Source: Lytechinus variegatus (Eukaryota > Echinodermata > Echinoidea > Temnopleuroida > Toxopneustidae). Taken from it: DNA of 64,000 nucleotides. Positions 57,585 through 64,000 of this stretch are shown piece after piece. The stretch lies in contig NC_054747.1 of NCBI RefSeq assembly GCF_018143015.1, positions 31,847,733 to 31,911,732 of the forward strand. The letters run 5' to 3'. The first letter of the stretch is position 1. The number at the start of each line of letters is the position of its first letter. The notes under the pieces were generated by a model. The model saw only the letters and a list, made by a program, of their open reading frames with translations, did not search any database and was not told the DNA's origin. Position numbers and translations under genes: made by a program.

Positions 57585-57973
57585 TCGTAAAACGATCGCA
57601 ATGCTCGTTTCTCGCTCTTAAGAGCTCGGAACGCACTCGCGTATTCTCAGATGTGGCGAGTTATAACGAGTTTATCTCGAGTTTTTTACGAGTAATTGCG
57701 AGCCATGCGAGTATATAACGAGTTTAGGTGAGTTCAGCACGAGTTACAGCGAGTTAGCAAAATTTTTGAACATGTTCAAAAATTTCGAAACTGCTCACGA
57801 CTTCAAGGAGAGTTGTCCCGAGCTTGAACGAGATCCGCCGAGCCATGCCGAGTTGTCGCGAGTTATCCCGAGTTTCATGGTGAGCTTTATGCGAGGTATC
57901 GCAAGTGCCTCATTTTGGCAACTCTCTATAACTCGCCATAACTCGCGATGTTAACTCGCCAAAGTGGAAACCT
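57585..57973. repeat. Right CGAGTT-rich terminal array
   Basis: About a dozen exact CGAGTT/AACTCG hexamers plus many one-base variants in under 400 bp, ending in the 21-bp inverted terminus. It mirrors the left array. Confidence 0.8.
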
Positions 57974-58786
57974 GGTCCGTTTGCATGTTTGTGCTGGGGA
58001 CTATTATCATGATTATGAGTCATTCTATTAAAAAAAAAGTCACAATTCAGACACAAAAAATGTGTTTCAACTATCTTATGTCCGCTAGCTTCACACCCCT
58101 GAACATTTTCTACAAAAACATTATCAAGACAATTTCTTAAATGATTTTGATATCTAGTCTTTATTAAAATCAAAATAAAGGAAAGAAATTTAAAAAGTCA
58201 ATACAAGATCATTTCATGGCGTATAACTGTCAGTGTCGGTAAGTGTAATGTAATTAACGGGTACATAGCTTACACATATAATATATCTTAAAAATGAGTA
58301 TGTAAAATGATCAATAAAAACCAAAAGTTAGGGTAAATATTATTACAAAAAAGAGAAAAAGAACTACACATACATACATACATACTTATACAAAGTTTGC
58401 AAATATTAGGTTGGGGCCAATCTCAAAAGCATAGGCAAATAGCAGGTATTCTTCTGACCACAATACTAAGTCTGAAAGGTCTACCATTAAACTGTATAGC
58501 AAATCATCAATGTCAATATAATATCGAAAATGTTTATTGTAGAAGGAAAGAGAAAGAGGAATGAAAATTGAATGATTAGAGAAAAGAGGGGGTATAGAAA
58601 AATGAATGACAGAGAGAGAGAGGGGGGGGGGGGGGGGAGAGGTAGAGATGGGGTTGGGGGGAGATTTCGGAAATAATGAACAATATGAGTTATTGCTCCA
58701 AAAGACTGTAGTCACCCCAGATGGATTCATCCTTTGCACAATATATTGAGAAAGATAAAACAACCGCCCTTTTACTCAAATTATCT
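57974..58786. repeat. Segmental duplication copy B, block 4
   Basis: Matches about 1660-2838 of copy A without the SINE. Similarity stops at AAATTATCT. Includes a G-run expansion (58621-58640) absent in copy A. Confidence 0.9.
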
Positions 58787-59574
58787 CTAATCGAAGAATA
58801 TTTTGTTAGTCTCGCCTCAAAAAAAAAAAAAAAAAATACTTGATTTTGTGTGTGTTTTCTTTGGAAAGAAAACCCCTTGAACCAATTTCAATGGCGAGGA
58901 AATCTACTCGGTAGTCATTATTCTCAATGTCGGTAATCAAAGCAGTGTACTTTTTTGTTTTGTATTGATGCGCTCTGTCAATTGCAAGTTCAAAAGGAAC
59001 GGTAAGTTCTTAGATTAATGATATTTTGGTACGTTCATTTAAGATACAAAGATCGTTTGGGTGCATGACATGGGGATGGTCGAGGCTGGAGAGTAACCAT
59101 TCATGTTTGGAATGTTGTGAAAGATTTGCAGTTCGGGTTTATCAATTGTGTTTTCTGTGGCCAGACGTACTAAATATTTCAAACTATATTTCTGGCGCCA
59201 CGTATAGCGGCCCTGTAAGAGGAAGGAAGGGCAGCTATTCTAGACATGATTTTAAGTTTCGACACCTTTACAACTACATCTGTTTGTAACAAATTTAATC
59301 CATCTTTCCAAATTTGCTCTTGTGTTGGTTGTGTCGGCTACATAATTTATGAGAAATTTTAGCACTCTTACAAACACGTTATTATAGTTTTCCAGATAAC
59401 ACAATTGTCTTCTTTTGACATGAGATCCAGAAACCGACCATTAACTAGTAAGTCCTTTACATGTGAATGCCAAATATCACTCACTTCTTGAGTGAGCAGC
59501 TTTATCGCTTCAGTTTTCTTCCCTTTCGAGCTATTTTGTTCGAAAGATTTAACAATTATAGTTGCTAAAGGCAT
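58787..59574. other. Intergenic, no gene seen
   Basis: An A-run follows the duplication end (58817-58835). An 87-codon ORF at 59026 has no recognisable domain and I do not support it. Confidence 0.5.
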
Positions 59575-59793
59575 GGTCACACCGCCCGAGCCGAACGGTT
59601 GTTGGAGCGGTCGTGGAGCGGAGAAAAAAAAATCATTACCGCTCGCTCCCGTTCACCATTTTCGATTTCGATTGTTTTTATTTTGTTTTTGATTTTTGTT
59701 TTCCATTTCCCCCCCCCCAATTTTGTGAGCGAAATTCGACCCCTATCCCTACCGCTCCACGACCGCTCCAACAACGCTCGGGTGGTGTCAGTC
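59575..59793. mobile_element. MITE with GTCACACCGCCCGAG ends
   Basis: GTTGTTGGAGCGGTCGTGGA on the left pairs with TCCACGACCGCTCCAACAAC on the right, flanked by inverted CACACCGCCCGAG / CTCGGGTGGTGTC. The middle is C/T-rich. Target duplication not resolved. Confidence 0.7.
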
Positions 59794-60284
59794 AGACCGC
59801 AGGTCCCTATGTTAATGAGCAAAAAGGCCAGATTCATCCAAATCATCTCGTGGCTGAATCCTCCTCCTTGCAAATCTCGTGATTCGTGAGATTTTCTTTC
59901 TTTAAGAATTTAACTGTTTTAACCTCAAGTTAAATGAAATATTATTACACCATCAGATAGAGTAAAGTTACTCTTTCATATTGGTCATTTATTTTGTATA
60001 CAATATTTTGTTAAATAAGTAAATTTCTGGCCTGAAAATGTGCCTCAAAACTGAATTTTCTTCCTCTGTTTTTTTTTTTTGCAAATTGTGCAAAACTTTT
60101 TATTTTGAGCCTCAATGATATCTATATCATCATAAAGCTGAACTTCTGTATTTTTTCACATTGCCACTCTTGATATGCGGCACCTTTTAATCGGGTCAAG
60201 ATCACACTTTTCCCACCAAGGTACAAGACGAGATTTCTGAAATTTGGATAAGGTTCACAGAACAACAGGCGCGGGGTATTTGAG
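59794..60284. other. Intergenic, no gene seen
   Basis: AT-rich sequence between two inverted-repeat elements; nothing supported. Confidence 0.5.
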
Positions 60285-60695
60285 GAGATTACCACATGAG
60301 AAAGTTAATCAGCATTTGAATATTGTGATCACTAATGTTATGGAGATCCTCAAATTGGCAATGCGGCAAAGATGTGTGATTTCACTTGTGAACAACTTTC
60401 CCCATTACTTTAATGTATATTTCACTTAAACTGCCTCTTTTATCACATCTATCAGTAGATCATGTGTTCTTTCTATAGGAGGGCAACGTAAGACAGATCT
60501 TCAAAGAATACATCATGGATAAAGAGTTTGTATCACCACAAGAAAAAGCAGAAAGAGACATTTTGAGGGTATTTTATAGTCCACCAAAGGAAAGTTGTTC
60601 ACATGTGACATCATACATCCTTGTCGCATTGGCAATAGGATGATCTCCATAGCATTAGTGATTGCAATATTCAAATTCTCATAACTTTCTCATTA
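60285..60695. mobile_element. Inverted-repeat element (about 110-bp arms)
   Basis: GAGAAAGTTAATCAGCATTT and TGTTATGGAGATCCTCAAAT on the left recur in reverse complement at 60570-60690 (CTCATAACTTTCTCAT, ATGATCTCCATAGCATTAG). No ORF. Ends approximate. Confidence 0.7.
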
Positions 60696-61807
60696 TTTGT
60701 CCGATTTTTCTCAAATTTTCTCAAAAGTGTAACTGCGTGACTTCGAGATAACGAAAAAGTTAGGACGCCATCTGCGGCACCACATCTAGAGTTTTGATGA
60801 TAGGCATAAAATGCCTGATATTTACATTGAATTGAAGAAATCTAAGTAATCCCTTAGTCGGAGTCATCCTAAACGTCAAAATAGTGGCAAGAAGGTCAGT
60901 GTTTACACTCGTATTGAATAATTTATTAGAAATAATGTTTACCTTTATGACATTTATGTGTTCAAATATTAGTTGATTACACTCGTACATGTGAGTAGCG
61001 TTACCTGTCCCACGTTTAAGAATTCATGTTGGTTTATATATTTTACAAAGGTCGAAAGTCGTAATGAAACAGTTTCTTTGATAAAAGGATGGATTTATTT
61101 ATTGTTGAATATAGTATCGACCTGTATAAATCAAGTATTGAAGTGAGTCAATTTGTGAACATTTATCTATAATAAAAGTGTTTAGGATAATTAATGAAAT
61201 ACAAGAAGGGCCATCTTAAGGGTAAAAGTCAGATAGGGCAATTGTGTTGAAATGCCAATGGGTCACTCCCAAATTTTTAGTAATGGAGATGTTATAAGGG
61301 ATATCACTCACACAACATGCGAGGTTAGTAGTACTAACCTCGCACAACGCATGTGGTTTCACAGTGGACTTTGACGTTTTCATTCATCACACGAATGTGA
61401 GGGAAATAAAAACACCAAACGTTTCAGTATTTCTCCATTATCGTATTCTTATTTTAATGATTTAAGTTTGTTTTAAAAATGAATTGGAAATTATTTATAA
61501 AAGTGTTTTTATCGCTTACCTCCAAGTCTCAACCAGGATACTCCGTTCGATCCGTCCTTAATACTGCGGTGGAAAGTACGCAAACAACAATCGAAAAGCA
61601 ATTTTTCGTATCGAACATTCTCAATTCAAGTCGTCAGCGCATAATAGGAAATTGTACCAAAAATCAACAGGTTGCATCTCATGTATATACTTATTGGTAA
61701 AGTACGCCATCTTTTGACAAGATGATGATGAAAGTGGATTGAACGAGCAAGAAAATAATGCTGATCGCCTAGAATGCAGCTAGCTTGCAACACCGTAAAC
61801 AAAGGTA

Positions 61808-62032
61808 CGGTAGGCACTTAAGAACCAAGTTTGAAAGGACACTCGTAAAATTACGTCACTCTCGCGATGAATATTCATTAGATCGTGGTCGTGCGTGTTC
61901 AATACAAACTCTCTGCATGCATGCACTCAGTGTGTATTGAACACGCACGACCACGATCTAATGAATATTCATCGGCGAGAGTGACATAATTTTACGAGTA
62001 TCCTTTCAAACTTGGTTCTTAAGTGCCTACCG
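61808..62032. mobile_element. Hairpin MITE in left arm
   Basis: CGGTAGGCACTTAAGAACC to GGTTCTTAAGTGCCTACCG, arms of about 105 bp including ATGAATATTCAT and CGTGGTCGTGCGTGTTCAAT. The loop is around CTGCATGCATGCACTC. Confidence 0.85.
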
Positions 62033-62781
62033 GCTTGGTAATAATATCGCGCGCCCTCTTTAGGCAAAAGTTGATATCAACGCTGATCCAGAGGCATCTA
62101 CGTGAAGATCACGAAAAATGCTCTTATTTTATTAAAAAAAAACAGCAAAGAGAATTCAACAAACGATCCATATGGTTCGGTAAGTGTCATAGCGACGATG
62201 TAAAGTCATAGTTATTTTAGTAAAAATGGTGTGAAAGATTCGCGTGCACCAGGTGCATATGAATCCTTCACACACGAGACGATTTGAAACCATGAGTGAA
62301 GGGATATAATAGCAGGACCTGAGGAAGCTTTATTTGATGATATATCATCTAATTTAAAGAGCTTAGCCAAGTTTTATGGTATTGATTGGCTTCCATCTGT
62401 GTATTTTATTCATTACAGTTTTCACGGAGTCAAAGAAAAGACAGAATAAACGAAACTACTCCTGTTAAAGCATGTCTGCTATGTTTGATTGGCTGCAACT
62501 CATGGTTTCAAATCGTCTCGTGTGTGAAGGATTCATATGCACCTGGTAAACGCGAATCTTTCACACCTTTTTAGCTCAAGTAACTATGACTTTACATCAT
62601 AGCTACGGATTCTAATTGTGATATGGCACTTACCGAACCATATGGATCGTTTGTTGACTTCTCTTTGCTGTTTTTTTTTAATAAAATAAAAGCATTTTTT
62701 CGTGATCTTCACGTAGATGCCTCTGGATCAGCGTGGATATCAATTTTTGCCTAAAGAGGGCGCGCGATATTATTCACAGGC

Positions 62782-63006
62782 CGGTAGGCACTTAAGAACC
62801 AAGTTTGAAAGGATACTCGTAAAATTACGTCACTCTCGCCGATGAATATTCATTAAATCGTGGTCGTGCGTGTTCAATACACACTGAGTGCATGCATGCA
62901 GAGAGTTTGTATTGAACACGCACGACCACGATCTAATGAATATTCATCGCGAGAGTGACGTAATTTTACGAGTGTCCTTTCAAACTTGGTTCTTAAGTGC
63001 CTACCG
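62782..63006. mobile_element. Hairpin MITE in right arm (mirror copy)
   Basis: Same hairpin as 61808-62032 in mirror position, so it was present before the large palindrome formed. Confidence 0.85.
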
Positions 63007-63528
63007 TTTGTTTACGGTATACCATACCTTTGTTTACGGTTTTGCAAGCTAGCTGCATTCTAGGCGATCAGCATTATTTTCTTGCTCGTTCAATCCACTT
63101 TTACCATCATCTTGTCAAAAGATGGCGTACTTTACCAATAAGTATATACATGAGATGCAACCTGTTGATTTTTGGTACAATTTCCTATTATGCGCTGACG
63201 ACTTGAATCGAGAATGTTCGATAGGAAAAATTGCTTTTCGATTGTTGTTTGCGTACTTTCCACCGCAGTATCAAGGATAACTAAGGACGGATTGAACGGT
63301 TGACATTTGGAGGTAAGCGATAAAAACAGTTTTATAAATAATTCCTTTTTAGAATGAAGTTAAAATATGAATGTTCAATTGCAAGAGTCATAGTGGAGAA
63401 ATATTGAAAGGACTTTGGCGTGTTTCATTCCCTCACATTCGTGTGATGAATGAAAACGTCAAAGTCCACTATGAAATCACATGCGTTGTGCGAGGTTAGT
63501 ATTACTAACCTCGCATGTTGTGTGAGTG

Positions 63529-64000
63529 GCTGCAACTACAGTGAAAACTTCAGGCTGAGAGGTTATTCTTCAACAAGGACAAGATGTCGGACGATGACAC
63601 AAAGAGGGGCCTGCAGTATCAGCTGCAGGAACGACACTTTCGCTCACTGATAAGGACTTGGCGACAGGCGGCCAACAAACTTAGAGCTGCATGCCCTCAT
63701 GATGAAGAACTTATCTTAGTAATCAAACAACAGAGAGACGAAGTACAGGCTGCTATAGATAGGGATGATGACAGTATTGACAAAATCGAAGAGATTGAGG
63801 AGCAACTCACCGAACTTATGAAGGAAACTCATATTCGTATGAAAGCTCTACAAGTAGGCTCCTCAAGTTCAACTTCGTCCAGACATTCCTCCAAACGTTC
63901 ATGACGAAAGGAGAATGAATGCAAGCAGTGGGTTGACGCTCAGAACCAAGATGCTCCTCCTACGGCGAAAATGACTCCGAGTGCTCAAGTACTTGGAACA
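63529..64000 (+). CDS. Unidentified coiled-coil ORF at window edge (63584-63904)
   Basis: The ATG at 63584 opens MSDDDTKRGLQYQLQERHF, then SLIRTWRQAANKLRAACPH, a highly charged helical stretch (IDKIEEIEEQLTELMKE) and a Ser-rich tail to TGA at 63902-63904. Composition and length look like a real protein of 106 residues, probably a coiled coil. It begins 56 bp after the palindrome. It vaguely recalls the start of gag-type proteins of LTR retroelements, but nothing decisive is in view. It might equally be a host first exon. The window ends 96 bp after its stop. Confidence 0.4.

Larger units (their letters stand above)
47368..57973. mobile_element. 10.6 kb composite element with AGGTTTCCACTTTGG ends
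   Basis: The outermost 21 bp at 47368-47388 and 57953-57973 are perfect inverted copies (AGGTTTCCACTTTGGCGAGT plus one T). Both ends carry arrays of CGAGTT and near variants. The site is uninterrupted in copy A, although about 28 bp differ there and no clear target duplication is visible. The interior holds a foldback element, a tandem array, a MITE, a CR1/L2-type LINE, an inverted pair of GC/G-run blocks and a possible exon. No transposase is recognised, so the superfamily is open. It may be one element enlarged by later insertions, or two related elements whose outer ends happen to pair. Confidence 0.65.
61305..63528. repeat. 2.2 kb nested palindrome
   Basis: Left arm from CACTCACACAACATGCGAGG and right arm ending TGTTGTGTGAGTG are inverted over about 1 kb with scattered differences. 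The loop is about 62293-62505. The tips are themselves palindromic (GAGGTTAGTAGTACTAACCTC on the left, GAGGTTAGTATTACTAACCTC on the right). Each arm contains a smaller hairpin (61808-62032, 62782-63006). Similarity stops exactly at both outer ends, as for a foldback transposon. No coding sequence recognised and no clear target duplication. Confidence 0.88.

Noticed and set aside
59026-59289. 87-codon + strand ORF with several Cys/Trp
   Set aside because: No recognisable family, no splice sites and no supporting neighbours.
61305-63528. Palindrome as a pure assembly artefact
   Set aside because: The arms differ by scattered substitutions and indels and end at sharp motif boundaries, which a mirrored read would not give; long reads should still confirm it.

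Overview
The window looks like nuclear DNA of a marine deuterostome, most likely a sea urchin or close echinoderm. This is inferred from AT-rich, intron-rich DNA, tRNA-derived SINEs ending in ATA/ATT runs, many TA-flanked inverted-repeat elements, and repeats built on GCGCGAAGCGCGAGCTGA. Nothing bacterial, organellar or operon-like is present.

The only convincing host gene is on the + strand at 23127-40518. It has 17 coding exons whose reading frame closes across every splice junction. It encodes a single-pass receptor: signal peptide, three Ig-like domains, a short Ser/Thr-rich stalk made by two micro-exons, a transmembrane helix, a juxtamembrane segment with an ITAM-like tyrosine pair, and a tyrosine-kinase-like domain. 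The kinase domain lacks the beta3 lysine (Arg), the alpha-C glutamate (Ala) and the HRD aspartate (HGT), while the rest of the fold is kept, so I read it as a receptor pseudokinase. Two competing last exons, each followed by a polyadenylation signal, would give two different tails.

The rest is mainly mobile DNA, often nested. Region by region: 1-2838 is copy A of a direct segmental duplication whose copy B lies in four pieces between 43673 and 58786. 3464-5116 is a hAT-like element. 5414-18683 is a TA-flanked element with long inverted ends that now contains a CACTCT-ended element (6723-11056, itself invaded), a two-gene Harbinger transposon (11738-17213) and SINEs. 20416-21088 holds two minisatellites. 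21090-22803 holds degenerate non-autonomous elements. The receptor introns hold a foldback repeat, a Penelope-like remnant with a hammerhead-like motif, and a 2.1 kb TA-flanked element. 41569-42378 is an inverted-repeat element inside a (TA)n tract. 47368-57973 is a 10.6 kb composite with 21-bp inverted ends and CGAGTT arrays, containing a self-nested foldback element, a ~160-bp tandem array and a CR1/L2-type LINE. 61305-63528 is a nested 2.2 kb palindrome, followed by an unidentified coiled-coil ORF at the window edge.

Copies A and B act as each other's empty sites. They show one SINE insertion in A and three insertions in B, with exact target duplications for two of them. Because copy A is cut by the left window edge and copy B lies just downstream of the receptor gene, the receptor may be one member of a tandem gene array.
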